DNA from: Nostocales cyanobacterium Centralia_MAG_434 | GTDB lineage: Bacteria > Cyanobacteriota > Cyanobacteriia > Cyanobacteriales > Nostocaceae | Length of the DNA: 35,996 nt | Direction of reading: 5' to 3' | Assembly: GCA_021324415.1 (NCBI GenBank) | Contig: JAJPJF010000128.1 | Span: 1 to 35,996, forward strand | Part shown: one piece after another, positions 25,020 through 34,185 of the stretch | How positions within the stretch are numbered: the first letter of the stretch is position 1 | Layout of the letters: every line of letters begins with the position of its first letter | Made by a program: the position numbers and the translations under genes | Notes under the pieces: generated by a model | The model's input: the letters and a program-made list of their open reading frames with translations, nothing else | Database searches by the model: none | What the model was told of the DNA's origin: nothing

Positions 25020-26807
25020 ATGGCTTTTAACTGGTTTCGTCGTCAACATAGCGATTCCTCCACAACTCCCTCTCAACAACCGGGAGAACCTCCTCTCGTC
25101 AAAGAACAACCTCAACCAGAACCAACTGCCACATCAACACCAACAGATCAAACTACACAAGCAGACGCCTCGGCACAAGACTTACTGGCATTTGCAAAAG
25201 CTGCCTATAAAAATATCCAGCAAAAGCAACAATTAGAGTTAGCTCAAACTCCAGCTAGCGAACAAGTCCCTGAGACTCCACCTGAAGCAACTCCAGCTAG
25301 CGAACAAGTCCCTCAGACCCCACCTGAAGCAACTCCAGCTAGCGAACAAGTCCCTCAGACCACACTTGAAGCAACTCCAGCTAGCGAACAAGTCCCTCAG
25401 ACCCCACCTGAAGCAACTTCAGCTAGCGAACAAGTCCCTGAGACCACACCTGAAGAAGCATCTGTCACCGTTACAGCCACTGAAGAGCTAGAAAGTACAG
25501 CAGAGGAAAGTTCTGTTAGTGAAGTGGTGGCAATTGCCGAACAACCAGATACTCCAAGCTTGGTTAGTAACGAGAGTGAGCTACAACCACAGCCCACTGA
25601 ACTATCTCCTACTAAAGAGAATGAAGAGGAAAAGCCAGCGGCAAGCCTATCTTTCTTGGAAAGAGCAGCAGCAGAACGACAAGCTAAACAGGAAAGACTG
25701 CTAGCAAGTATTGTTGAAGTCCCAGAACCAGAGGTACCTCAGCCTGTCGTGGCGACAGCAACAACCACAACAGAAGTTGTTGAAGAAATTCCTGGACTAG
25801 CATTTGATGAAGGATTTTTATGGTCAACAGAAATTTTAGCGGCACAAGGTAGGCGTCCAGAAGATATTTCCCCAGAAGAAATTACCTGGCTCAAAAAACT
25901 CCGCCAAGGCTTAGACAAAACCCGTCGGAATGTTGTCAATCAACTGAAGGCGATTGTCGGTCAAGGTCCACTGAATCAAGCAGCAGTGGAGGAAATTGAG
26001 TCTGTACTTTTACAAGCAGATGTGGGTGTAGAGGCAACAGATTACATCATTAAAACTTTACAGCAAAAGCTGCGGGAAGAAACTCTGCCATCAGAAGCGG
26101 CGATCGCCTACCTCAAACAAATCCTGCAAGATATGCTGGATGCACCTGTGAAAAAATCCCAAAAGCCAATTTTTGCACCAGAAAAAGGCTCTCTTAACAT
26201 CTGGTTAATCACTGGTGTCAATGGTGCTGGTAAAACCACAACAATTGGTAAAATTGCTCACCTAGCAAAAAAATCAGGATACAACAGCTTGATTGGAGCA
26301 GCAGATACTTTCCGTGCTGCTGCTGTAGAGCAAGTGAAGATTTGGGGTACAAGAAGCGATGTGGAAGTCATTGCCAACCCAGGAAAGAACACAGACCCAG
26401 CCGCAGTTGTATTTGATGCGATTAATGCTGCAGTGTCACGAGAAACAGAATTACTTCTGGTAGATACTGCAGGACGATTACAAAACAAGAAAAACTTAAT
26501 GGACGAACTGACTAAGATCCGCCGTATTATCGACAAAAAAGCTCCTCATGCCAAGGTAGAATCATTGTTGGTTTTAGACGCGACCTTAGGGCAGAATGGT
26601 TTGCGTCAAGCCGAAGTCTTTTCTCAAGCGGCCCAACTTAGTGGTGTTGTCCTCACTAAACTAGACGGCACAGCCAAAGGTGGAGTAGCGCTTGCCATTG
26701 TCCAGCAACTAGGTTTACCAATTCGCTTTATTGGCGCTGGCGAAGGAATTGAAGACCTACGTCCTTTTTCTAGCTATGAGTTTGTTGAAGCTCTTTTAAG
26801 TGGCTAG
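25020..26807 (+). CDS. ftsY: Signal recognition particle receptor FtsY
   Basis: SRP receptor GTPase that docks ribosome-SRP complexes at the membrane for co-translational insertion. The 595 residues split into an acidic, low-complexity A-domain (about 1-260) and the NG domain. The NG domain has G1 GVNGAGKTTT at 399-408, DTFRAAAVEQ, DTAGR at 482-486, TKLDG at 546-550 and GAGEGIEDLRPF near the end. The A-domain has five tandem 14-residue repeats of the form TPASEQVPQTPPEA (DNA 25248-25457). ATG at 25020; no clear ribosome-binding site because the leader is made of heptamer repeats. Third gene of the DUF502-nusB-ftsY run. Confidence 0.97.
   Translation: MAFNWFRRQHSDSSTTPSQQPGEPPLVKEQPQPEPTATSTPTDQTTQADASAQDLLAFAKAAYKNIQQKQQLELAQTPASEQVPETPPEATPASEQVPQTPPEATPASEQVPQTTLEATPASEQVPQTPPEATSASEQVPETTPEEASVTVTATEELESTAEESSVSEVVAIAEQPDTPSLVSNESELQPQPTELSPTKENEEEKPAASLSFLERAAAERQAKQERLLASIVEVPEPEVPQPVVATATTTTEVVEEIPGLAFDEGFLWSTEILAAQGRRPEDISPEEITWLKKLRQGLDKTRRNVVNQLKAIVGQGPLNQAAVEEIESVLLQADVGVEATDYIIKTLQQKLREETLPSEAAIAYLKQILQDMLDAPVKKSQKPIFAPEKGSLNIWLITGVNGAGKTTTIGKIAHLAKKSGYNSLIGAADTFRAAAVEQVKIWGTRSDVEVIANPGKNTDPAAVVFDAINAAVSRETELLLVDTAGRLQNKKNLMDELTKIRRIIDKKAPHAKVESLLVLDATLGQNGLRQAEVFSQAAQLSGVVLTKLDGTAKGGVALAIVQQLGLPIRFIGAGEGIEDLRPFSSYEFVEALLSG
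25248..25457 (+). repeat. Five 42-bp in-frame tandem repeats inside ftsY
   Basis: Units begin at 25248, 25290, 25332, 25374 and 25416, each with the NheI-like core CCAGCTAGCGAACAAGTC (third base T in the last). They encode 14-residue Pro/Glu/Ala-rich repeats in the FtsY acidic domain. Units 2 to 4 are nearly identical in DNA, which indicates recent expansion. Confidence 0.93.
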
Positions 26808-26851
26808 TTGAAGCATCTAGCAACGGCAGAGGAACAGAGGAGGGGAGGGAA

Positions 26852-26932
26852 GGGGGACAAGGAGGACAAGGAGGACAAGGGGGACAAGGGGGACAAGGGG
26901 GACAAGGAGGACAAGGAGGACAAGGAGGACAA
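26852..26932 (+). repeat. Nonamer minisatellite GGRGGACAA, nine units
   Basis: Nine perfect 9-bp units (GGGGGACAA or GGAGGACAA) from 26852. They are followed by GGGAGCAGAGGTAAT, then CTACACTATGCC and a run of CCCCATG heptamers up to about 27000. The same composite is present in inverted orientation at 30731-30810. The ORF across 26808-27032 is only a translation of this array. Confidence 0.92.
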
Positions 26933-26957
26933 GGGAGCAGAGGTAATCCTCTACACT

Positions 26958-26999
26958 ATGCCTTATGCCCCATGCCCCATGCTCCATGCCCCATGCCCT
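26958..26999 (+). repeat. CCCCATG heptamer array
   Basis: Five to six units of CCCCATG with variants CCTTATG and CTCCATG, on the right side of the nonamer composite. The rest of the 640-bp gap to 27447 is AT-rich and has no gene. It holds a 10-bp-spaced direct repeat of TTATAGAT at 27261 and 27271, possibly part of the promoter of the next gene. Confidence 0.75.
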
Positions 27000-27447
27000 A
27001 CTCGATTATTCGTACTTTTGACAGATTGTTAACTTCTGTAACACGCTCTTCAATAATATTATTTAACCAGATCTTAAACTTTATCAGATGTCACTTTTAA
27101 ATAGAGGGGATTAGTATATGCTTTTTGTAGATTGAGTTTTGATTTTACGTCTAAAGATATATGACTGGGTGATCGCGTTATGCAACAATGAATGACCTTC
27201 TTTGTGTTTAGTCACAATTGCTGCTGATGGTTACTCGGTTTTTACTGAAAGTTACATAGCTTATAGATCTTTATAGATAAAATCTTCCAAGAAAACATGA
27301 GGTAATGACATAGTTTTTAACATCCAAACCCTACGTCTTTATACTCTTGCTAAACAAGCAAACTTTGCCCCAATATTGTTTAGCAACATAAAAATGGAAG
27401 AATTTATTATTTCGTCGTAAATCTACTAAAACATTGCAATAAGATCT

Positions 27448-28845
27448 GTGCCTGTGCCTCAACCGCCCTCACAACCAACTGATAATAATGGTAGCGCTGC
27501 AACAGATGTCACTCCCATTGTGGCGTTAAAAGAACTCGTGGCACGGCTGCACCGGGAACAAAATAAAATCCAGGATTTATTGAGTTCCCTGGGATTTGCC
27601 CTCAGAAGCTTCAATAATTTGAACCAGTTTTTAGAGCTGATTCCTTTGATGGCAACCAGAGTCACAGATGCAGATGGTAGTGCCTTGTTTCTCTACAAAC
27701 CTAATGGTCAAGTTAGATTAGAGCAGTTGCATTGGCAAGATAGTAGCCAGCGAAAAGATATCCGCAAAGCACTGGAAACAGCCAGCAGTCAAATCACACA
27801 CGTGGCCAATAATCCTCCCATAGCAACTGCTACAGGTGTTTTACATGATCATATGCACCGCTACTTGGGACCAGACATGCAAATTTTTGGCACGGCTATT
27901 CTCGTGAAGCACACAGAACGGGGTTGGCTATACGTTTTGAGTCGAGATCCGGAATATAGCTGGACAGAAACTAGACAAAAATTAGTTCGGTTAGTGGCAG
28001 ATCAAACTGCTGTGGCGATTGAAAACGATGAACTGGCTGTAGAACTTAGGAAAAAAGAACGCTTAGATCAAGAACTAGAAATCGGTGCAGAAATTCAACG
28101 ACGACTGCTTCCACGCCAATGCCCAACCATTTTAGGTGTAGATCTGGCTGCACGTTGTAAGCCAGCTAACCGTGTTGGTGGAGATTACTATGATTTTATC
28201 CCTACCAATCACAATCAAATTCCGCCAAGCACTAAGAATGGTGTAGAAGATAGTCGTTGGAGTTTGGTGATTGGCGATGTCATGGGCAAAGGCGTTCCTG
28301 CAGGTCTAATTATGACCATGATGCGGGGTATGTTACGAGGAGAGGTGCTTCATGGTCACTCTCCAGCAAAGATTCTCCAAAACTTGAATCAGGTGATGTA
28401 TGCGGATTTAGAAAACTCCTACCGCTTTGTCACTCTGTTTTATTCAGAATATGACTCCCAAAAGCGAATTTTATCTTACAGCAATGCAGCACATAATCCT
28501 CCTCTATGGTGGCACGCAGCAACGAAAACTGTGACGCGTTTAGACACCTTAGGAATGCTGATTGGTCTTGATATCAATAGTCAATACGAAGACGCACAAG
28601 CACAGTTAGAGCCTGGAGATGTCATTCTTTACTACACTGATGGCTTGACTGATGCAGCAGCGGCAAGTGGCGATCGCTTTGATGAAGAAAACCTCATTTT
28701 TACATTTAGCGCTGCTTGCAGATACTGTAGTGGACCACAAGAAATTTTAGATTACCTATTTGACCAAGTACAGCAATTCGTTGGTGCTGATACGCAAAAT
28801 ACTGATGACATGACACTGGTTGTTCTGCAAGTCACAAATCAGTGA
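27448..28845 (+). CDS. GAF-SpoIIE (PP2C-type) serine phosphatase, RsbU-like
   Basis: Ser/Thr phosphatase of the PPM/SpoIIE family, which usually dephosphorylates an anti-sigma antagonist (STAS protein) in partner-switching control. The 465 residues have a sensor GAF domain at about 45-195 (LELIPLMATRVTDADGSALFLYK, LVRLVADQTAVAIEND). A helical linker LDQELEIGAEIQRRLLPRQCP follows, then the SpoIIE domain with metal ligands GGDYYDF (D246), VIGDVMGKGVPAGLIM, YYTDGLTDA and DDMTLVVL (D454). The start is a GTG at 27448 with a second GTG two codons on. No STAS or RsbW-type kinase gene is next to it. Its target is unknown; links to hormogonium partner switching are only a guess. Confidence 0.9.
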   Translation: MPVPQPPSQPTDNNGSAATDVTPIVALKELVARLHREQNKIQDLLSSLGFALRSFNNLNQFLELIPLMATRVTDADGSALFLYKPNGQVRLEQLHWQDSSQRKDIRKALETASSQITHVANNPPIATATGVLHDHMHRYLGPDMQIFGTAILVKHTERGWLYVLSRDPEYSWTETRQKLVRLVADQTAVAIENDELAVELRKKERLDQELEIGAEIQRRLLPRQCPTILGVDLAARCKPANRVGGDYYDFIPTNHNQIPPSTKNGVEDSRWSLVIGDVMGKGVPAGLIMTMMRGMLRGEVLHGHSPAKILQNLNQVMYADLENSYRFVTLFYSEYDSQKRILSYSNAAHNPPLWWHAATKTVTRLDTLGMLIGLDINSQYEDAQAQLEPGDVILYYTDGLTDAAAASGDRFDEENLIFTFSAACRYCSGPQEILDYLFDQVQQFVGADTQNTDDMTLVVLQVTNQ

Positions 28846-28923
28846 ACAGTTATCAGTAGGTTTGGGGAAAGAGGCTTTGTTCATGTTAATAATTGAGAGA
28901 TTCTTCAATTGTTCAGTACTTTG

Positions 28924-28943
28924 ATTTCAATTAAAATTGAAAT
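28924..28943. promoter_or_regulatory. Candidate SmtB-type operator
   Basis: Perfect inverted repeat ATTTCAATT, AA, AATTGAAAT, 28 bp upstream of the ATG of the metal-sensor gene. Its place and 9-2-9 symmetry suit autorepression by an ArsR/SmtB dimer, though its sequence differs from the TGAAxx-type SmtB consensus. AATTGATTATCATT follows and has a weak Fur/Zur-like look. Confidence 0.5.
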
Positions 28944-28971
28944 TGATTATCATTTCCTGCGGTATAACCTC

Positions 28972-29376
28972 ATGAACAAGCGCCAGCAAAACCCAGACTT
29001 AGGGAAACTCCAAAATCCTGAGATACCACAGTGTGACACCTACATGGTGCATCTAGACAATGTACGCTCTTACCAGTCACAAATTTTGCCAACAAATAAG
29101 GCACAACAAATGGCGGAAGTCTTTGGAATTCTTGCCGATACGAACCGTCTGCGCCTCTTGTCGGCTTTGTTGAATCAAGAATTGTGTGTTTGTGATCTTG
29201 CTGCCTTAACAAAAATGACCGAATCAGCAGTCTCTCATCAACTGCGATTGTTAAAAGCCATGCGCTTGGTAAGCTATCGTCGGGAAGGGCGAAATGTCTA
29301 TTACAGCTTAGCAGACAGTCACATCATCAACTTATATCGCTCTGTCATCGAACATTTAGAGGAAGAAGCAAATTGA
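28972..29376 (+). CDS. ArsR/SmtB-family metal-sensing repressor
   Basis: 134-residue winged-helix repressor of the ArsR/SmtB family that leaves DNA when it binds metal. Three known metal sites are visible: N-terminal C21-D-T-Y-M-V-H27, alpha-3 motif ELCVCDLA (C72, C74, D75), and alpha-5 motif D115-x-H117-x10-H128-x2-E131. This combination occurs in cyanobacterial Zn/Cd sensors such as ZiaR, AztR and BxmR. The HTH is TKMTESAVSHQLRLLKAMRLV, the wing RREGRNVYYSL. The ATG at 28972 is chosen; the TTG at 28909 would run over the operator. No metal ATPase or metallothionein gene is adjacent, so its target may be elsewhere. Metal selectivity cannot be decided from sequence. Confidence 0.9.
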   Translation: MNKRQQNPDLGKLQNPEIPQCDTYMVHLDNVRSYQSQILPTNKAQQMAEVFGILADTNRLRLLSALLNQELCVCDLAALTKMTESAVSHQLRLLKAMRLVSYRREGRNVYYSLADSHIINLYRSVIEHLEEEAN

Positions 29377-29515
29377 CTATGTGGTAAGGAGCTTAGGTTG
29401 CTAAATGTGTATTAGAGGTATGAAAGACACTGTCACCCTTACGTTCAATAGACGTTTAGTAGCAGCTTAATTTAACATTGAAAAGTCATTATAAATATTC
29501 CACACACTCAAAGTT

Positions 29516-30190
29516 TTGCAACTTCTTCAAGACTTACTAAACCTTTTTCTCAAATCAAACTGCCCTTTGTGCCAGCGTTCAACTTCTGAAGAATTTTGTC
29601 CACAATGCTATAGGCATTTACAAAAATGTCAATTGCCTCAATCCACTTTTCTTCGGCACAATTCACTATCAGTATTGGCTTGGGGGAGGTATGGCGGTAT
29701 TCTTAAAAGGGCGATCGCCGTAATGAAATATGAAAACCAGCCCCAAATAGCTCGTCCTTTAGGGCAATGGCTAGCACAAGCATGGCTGGATTTACCAAGA
29801 GGTTCTCAAAAAATTGTGGTTGTGCCGATCCCACTCCACGCTAGCAAGCAAAAGAAGCGAGGCTACAACCAAGCTGCATTGATAGCAAAAAGCTTTTGTG
29901 AAACAACAGGGTTAAAATTGAAGCTAAATGGTTTGGAACGGATACGAGAGACTGAAGCACAGTACACACTATCAGCTCCCGAACGAGCAAAAAACCTAGC
30001 TCAAGCCTTTGCACTAGGAAAAGATTTTCATCACCACAATCGAGCTACCCAAGTCTTATTAATAGATGATCTATATACTACAGGTGCAACTGCCAACTCT
30101 GCAGTTACAACTCTTCGTCACGCAGGAATTGTAGTTTTAGGGATAGCAGCAACCGCGATTGCTATAAAAGATAAACAAACACAGAATTGA
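29516..30190 (+). CDS. ComF family phosphoribosyltransferase-like protein
   Basis: ComF/GntX family, linked to DNA uptake in naturally competent bacteria; the biochemical activity is not settled. 224 residues with an N-terminal zinc-ribbon C16-x2-C19 and C28-x2-C31 (CPLC, CPQC), then WGRYGGILKRAIAVMKYENQ, VVPIPLHASKQKKRGYNQA, and a PRPP-binding loop LLIDDLYTTGAT (D184, D185). The start is TTG at 29516. No ATG lies before the zinc-ribbon, so a non-ATG start is likely. The 139-bp gap before it shows nothing clear. Competence in filamentous cyanobacteria shares the type IV pilus, but this gene is not in the hps unit. Confidence 0.9.
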   Translation: MQLLQDLLNLFLKSNCPLCQRSTSEEFCPQCYRHLQKCQLPQSTFLRHNSLSVLAWGRYGGILKRAIAVMKYENQPQIARPLGQWLAQAWLDLPRGSQKIVVVPIPLHASKQKKRGYNQAALIAKSFCETTGLKLKLNGLERIRETEAQYTLSAPERAKNLAQAFALGKDFHHHNRATQVLLIDDLYTTGATANSAVTTLRHAGIVVLGIAATAIAIKDKQTQN

Positions 30191-30258
30191 CAGGAAATCT
30201 AGACCAAGGAAAATTATAATTAACCAAACAACCTGTTTTTACGGGAAAACACTTTGGG

Positions 30259-30720
30259 ATGATAAATCAGGCATTTGCCGTGGTATTGAGACAATTTACA
30301 ATCATTTCTATAACTTCACTGATCATTGGCATAAGCACAACAGCAACTCTTGCTCAAAGGAATGGGTTATACAGTCCAATACCTTTACCTAAAAATAATG
30401 AAGTGTCTGATACACTGTCGGACAAAGACATTCCCACTGGTCAAGGTGGATTTGCTCGCGACTATACAATAAAACTGAACAGAGGCGATAATCTGGTCAT
30501 TGAACTCAGATCCGATAGCTTTGACACTATCGTCACACTGTTAGCAACAGATGGAACGACAGTAGCAGAAAACGATGATGGTCCTGATGGCACCAGTAAT
30601 TCTCAGCTATATACCCGTATTTCAGAAACGGGAACATACATTATTCGTGTCCACTCCTTTGGCGAAACTGGAGTTGGACCTTTTAAACTTAAAGTCACAC
30701 GATTGCAGCCGATTAAGTAG
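30259..30720 (+). CDS. Secreted PPC-domain protein
   Basis: 153-residue exported protein. A hydrophobic signal (about 10-30) ends in TATLAQ, with cleavage likely after Ala32. The mature part is a single bacterial pre-peptidase C-terminal (PPC) beta-sandwich: FARDYTIKLNRGDNLVIELRSDSFDTIVTLLATDGTTVAENDDGPDGTSNSQLYTRI, then GTYIIRVHSFGETGVGPFKLKV. The DDGPDGTSN loop could bind calcium. PPC domains usually hang on secreted proteases; here it is alone, so a binding or structural periplasmic role is possible. ATG at 30259, 68 bp after comF. Confidence 0.85.
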   Translation: MINQAFAVVLRQFTIISITSLIIGISTTATLAQRNGLYSPIPLPKNNEVSDTLSDKDIPTGQGGFARDYTIKLNRGDNLVIELRSDSFDTIVTLLATDGTTVAENDDGPDGTSNSQLYTRISETGTYIIRVHSFGETGVGPFKLKVTRLQPIK

Positions 30721-30812
30721 AGTTAGGAGTTAGGAATAGGGCATGGGGCATAGTGTATAGTATTACCTCTGCTCCCTTGTCCTCCTTGTCCCCCTTGTCC
30801 CCCTTGTCCCCC
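30721..30812 (-). repeat. Inverted copy of the nonamer composite element
   Basis: On the minus strand it reads four to five nonamer units, GGGAGCAGAGGTAAT, then ACTATACACTATGCCCCATGCC and GAGTTAG-type heptamers. This is the same order and junction as at 26852-26999. It fills the space between the converging PPC gene and cobS and ends about four bases from the cobS stop. Confidence 0.88.
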
Positions 30813-30815
30813 TGG

Positions 30816-31592
30816 TTAAGAGGTCACAGTGAGTACGCACAAAAATAATGCCTCAGTCCATTCAACGACTGCGCCGTAGGTATCGCCTGTGTGTCCACCT
30901 AGTTTGTGAGCGAACCAAGCACTGGTGAGGAAGGCGATCGCAATGCCTGTGAGTGTCATGGCAATAGCAGAAAGTAAGTGATTTCTATTAAGCAGTATTT
31001 GTACTGCACTCACAGTGACTAGTAACAGCAGCCCAGGAAGCAAATCTTTGTAAGAACGAATGGCTGTTTTATGAAATGCACCTTTGCCAGTTGGTTTCAA
31101 ATAAGGATATCGGGCGATCGCCAACTGCTGACCCCAACGACCCCATCCACAAGCTGCCACCAAGATTAACCAACGATTTTTCTCTATATCTATCAAAGCT
31201 ACTGTTTTAAGTAATAGCAGGATCATCCCTGCCATTGCCCCGAATGCACCTGTTGCGCTATCTGCCATCACTTCAAGCCGTCTGTCTTTGTCGCCTACTG
31301 CCAATCCATCGGCCGTATCCATCACTCCATCTAAATGGAGACCTCCTGTAATCGCAATCCAAACAGCTACGATTAGAGCACTACGAGTCAGTATTGGCAC
31401 ACCTAGGTCATTCATTCCGGTATCTAGTAGACCCAAAATTCCTCCAATCAATAGTCCTACTTGTGGAGCAAGGCGTGCTACCTCGTGGAAGTCTAATGTT
31501 TCTACGTGTGGTATGGCAATTCTAGTGTAGAATGCAACAGACGCTGCTAAATCTAAAAGTAGTTGTTTTCCCCATGGATGTTGATTGGTCAT
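30816..31592 (-). CDS. cobS: Adenosylcobinamide-GDP ribazoletransferase (cobalamin synthase)
   Basis: Membrane enzyme that joins adenosylcobinamide-GDP and alpha-ribazole (phosphate) in the last steps of cobalamin synthesis. 258 residues from the ATG at 31592. The CobS signature is present: [11 protein letters not shown] near the start, [17 protein letters not shown] (acidic, Mg-binding), [14 protein letters not shown] and [12 protein letters not shown]. Several hydrophobic helices (for example [11 protein letters not shown] and [18 protein letters not shown]) mark it as polytopic. The TTG at 31610 is an in-frame alternative six codons upstream. It is the only minus-strand gene in its area. 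I saw no B12 box upstream, and no other cob gene is near. Confidence 0.95.
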   Translation of the reverse strand: MTNQHPWGKQLLLDLAASVAFYTRIAIPHVETLDFHEVARLAPQVGLLIGGILGLLDTGMNDLGVPILTRSALIVAVWIAITGGLHLDGVMDTADGLAVGDKDRRLEVMADSATGAFGAMAGMILLLLKTVALIDIEKNRWLILVAACGWGRWGQQLAIARYPYLKPTGKGAFHKTAIRSYKDLLPGLLLLVTVSAVQILLNRNHLLSAIAMTLTGIAIAFLTSAWFAHKLGGHTGDTYGAVVEWTEALFLCVLTVTS

Positions 31593-31787
31593 GTTAGTTA
31601 AATTTGTCAATAGTTAACAATCAATAGTCAAAAACTTTTACTTTAGAGCCTGAGACTATTGACTTGGCATAGCAGCGTAGGGAACTCGTATATATTTTTA
31701 AAGCTTTAGATAAGATTTACGCTTATGATCAATTTACACAGAATTTTTTTGTTATGCTTATCTCAAGAATACTGTATATTATGCATG

Positions 31788-31793
31788 TATAAT
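31788..31793 (+). promoter_or_regulatory. Candidate -10 box (TATAAT)
   Basis: A perfect TATAAT in the 416-bp divergent gap between cobS and the gene at 32009. No convincing -35. A run ATTATGCATGTATAATAT surrounds it. The rest of the gap (31593-32008) is AT-rich with no gene or clear repeat. Confidence 0.35.
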
Positions 31794-32008
31794 ATAGAAC
31801 ACCTGTTTTGAGAAGTCTGAGAAAAAGTTGCAATTTTATTAATGACAGTTTGATTATTGCAGTTTGTCAAAAAAATAATTTATCGCACCTTTTTAGAAAA
31901 ACGCTCTACAAATTTGATAATTATTAGAATGTAGGGAATCAACAAAACCGTTAAATTTATCGTTTAGCTGTGATGTATCTCAACTTGCACTCATTTGTCA
32001 TTTAATTT

Positions 32009-32461
32009 ATGAGTCAACATCTACCCGACACCAAGATGCCAGCTCCGTGCATTATCAACACAGGCGTAATTGTGAATAAGCTCGATATGCGGCGATTGCT
32101 ATCGGATTTAGGTCGTGTTCACTACATCTACACCCAAGAAGGTATATTGCAGAGTGAGGGTGAAGGGGATGTGCTGGAAGTTTTTGCCAATCCGCAGCGA
32201 TCTACTTTAGTAGCTAACCATACGCTGTATCTCAATGTTCATAGTTTTGATTACTTGGAACTGAAACAGTCTCCGCAAAAACAAACCTACTTCGATCTCA
32301 TGCAAGAAGGGATGTGTCTGCGGCTAATTCCCCTCTCTACTCCTCTGCAAGAACGACAAGGGCGTTCCTTGAATGTTAGTGCGCTAGAAGTGATGATGGA
32401 GCAGGTTCTAAGAGCCCAATTGGATGCGGAAATTGACGACGACAATTCTGAACTTTTTTAA
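32009..32461 (+). CDS. Conserved cyanobacterial hypothetical protein
   Basis: 150-residue soluble protein without signal or membrane segment. It starts MSQHLPDTKMPAPCIINTG and has a compact alpha/beta look (VNKLDMRRLLSDLGRVHYIYTQEGILQSEGEGDVLEVFANPQRSTLVANHTLYLNVHSFDYLEL) with an acidic tail (DAEIDDDNSELF). I recognise this as the kind of protein conserved among cyanobacteria but know no function. It ends 78 bp before tgt, with heptamer repeats between, so shared transcription with tgt is possible. ATG at 32009; the call is firm as a gene because of codon-like composition and length, not as a function. Confidence 0.8.
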   Translation: MSQHLPDTKMPAPCIINTGVIVNKLDMRRLLSDLGRVHYIYTQEGILQSEGEGDVLEVFANPQRSTLVANHTLYLNVHSFDYLELKQSPQKQTYFDLMQEGMCLRLIPLSTPLQERQGRSLNVSALEVMMEQVLRAQLDAEIDDDNSELF

Positions 32462-32463
32462 TG

Positions 32464-33664
<1,201 letters not shown>

Positions 33665-33685
33665 AACTAATAATTCCAGCTTAGG

Positions 33686-34132
33686 TTAGTCGCTAGCAAT
33701 CACTATATCGTTAGACTTAATCACTGCATAAGCTTCTTGTCCCTCAGCCAAACCTAATTCTCCTGCTGAAACTCTGGTGATCATAGAGGTTAATTCAACC
33801 TTATGAACGATCTCCAGAGTCACTTCACTATTGACTACTCCGGTAATCACTCGTTTCACTACACCCTTGAGGATATTACGGGAACTAAGTTGTAAAGGTA
33901 TTTGCTCATGTTGCTCATCATGAACTTCCACCTCCAGACTGTCAGCATCTTGTTCTACTTCCTGGATGGTTGGTAACGATGGAGGTGTTGAGGAGTGATT
34001 ACCAAGACTACGTACCAACTCTCGTAGAATCTCTGTTTTTGTACGCTGAGACTCTTTGCAGAAGTCTTCCAGGATTTTTCGCTCCTCCTGTGATGTCTGA
34101 AATGTGATCCATCCTTGTTCTTTTCTTGGCAT
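33686..34132 (-). CDS. RHH-TOBE (Mop) fusion, candidate molybdate-responsive regulator
   Basis: 148-residue protein in two parts. Residues 8-45 (GWITFQTSQEERKILEDFC, then KTEILRELVRSLG) have the strand-helix-helix pattern of ribbon-helix-helix DNA-binding proteins. An acidic linker follows (about 46-82). Residues 83-147 (LSSRNILKGVVKRVITGVV, EVTLEIVHK, LTSMITRVSAGELGLAEGQEAYAVIKSNDIVIA) are a TOBE/Mop domain with the S-R-N and K-S anion-binding positions. Mop domains bind molybdate or tungstate. It is divergent from modA across a 65-bp gap, so I infer a molybdate-sensing regulator. The ATG at 34132 gives the full RHH. It could instead be a storage molbindin with an oligomerising N-terminus. 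Domain call for Mop is firm; RHH likely. Confidence 0.83.
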   Translation of the reverse strand: MPRKEQGWITFQTSQEERKILEDFCKESQRTKTEILRELVRSLGNHSSTPPSLPTIQEVEQDADSLEVEVHDEQHEQIPLQLSSRNILKGVVKRVITGVVNSEVTLEIVHKVELTSMITRVSAGELGLAEGQEAYAVIKSNDIVIASD

Positions 34133-34136
34133 ATTT

Positions 34137-34185
34137 TTACCAATTACTCTGGTAAGTATCTAGTTAAGTTGGTAAGCTACTACCA
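34137..34185. promoter_or_regulatory. Candidate operator between RHH-TOBE gene and modA
   Basis: Half-sites TTACCA at 34137-34142, TGGTAA at 34150-34155, TGGTAA at 34170-34175 and TACCA at 34181-34185 fill the short divergent gap. The first two form a perfect inverted repeat with a 7-bp spacer, and the two TGGTAAG copies are 20 bp (about two helix turns) apart, with a GTTAAG between. Tandem spaced sites are typical of RHH proteins. The sequence does not match the E. coli ModE site. Confidence 0.55.

Noticed and set aside
26852-26932. CRISPR-like direct repeats
   Set aside because: Units are 9 bp without spacers; a minisatellite, not a CRISPR. The same holds for the heptamer arrays.
26808-27032. 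Open frame of 74 codons after ftsY
   Set aside because: It is mainly a translation of the 9-bp array (GDK/EDK units) and the CCCCATG run.
31593-32008. Cobalamin riboswitch upstream of cobS
   Set aside because: No B12-box-like sequence or GC-rich structured leader seen on the minus strand; the gap is AT-rich.
33665-33685. psbK next to tgt
   Set aside because: psbK follows tgt in some cyanobacteria, but the 21-bp gap here leads straight to the convergent RHH-TOBE gene.
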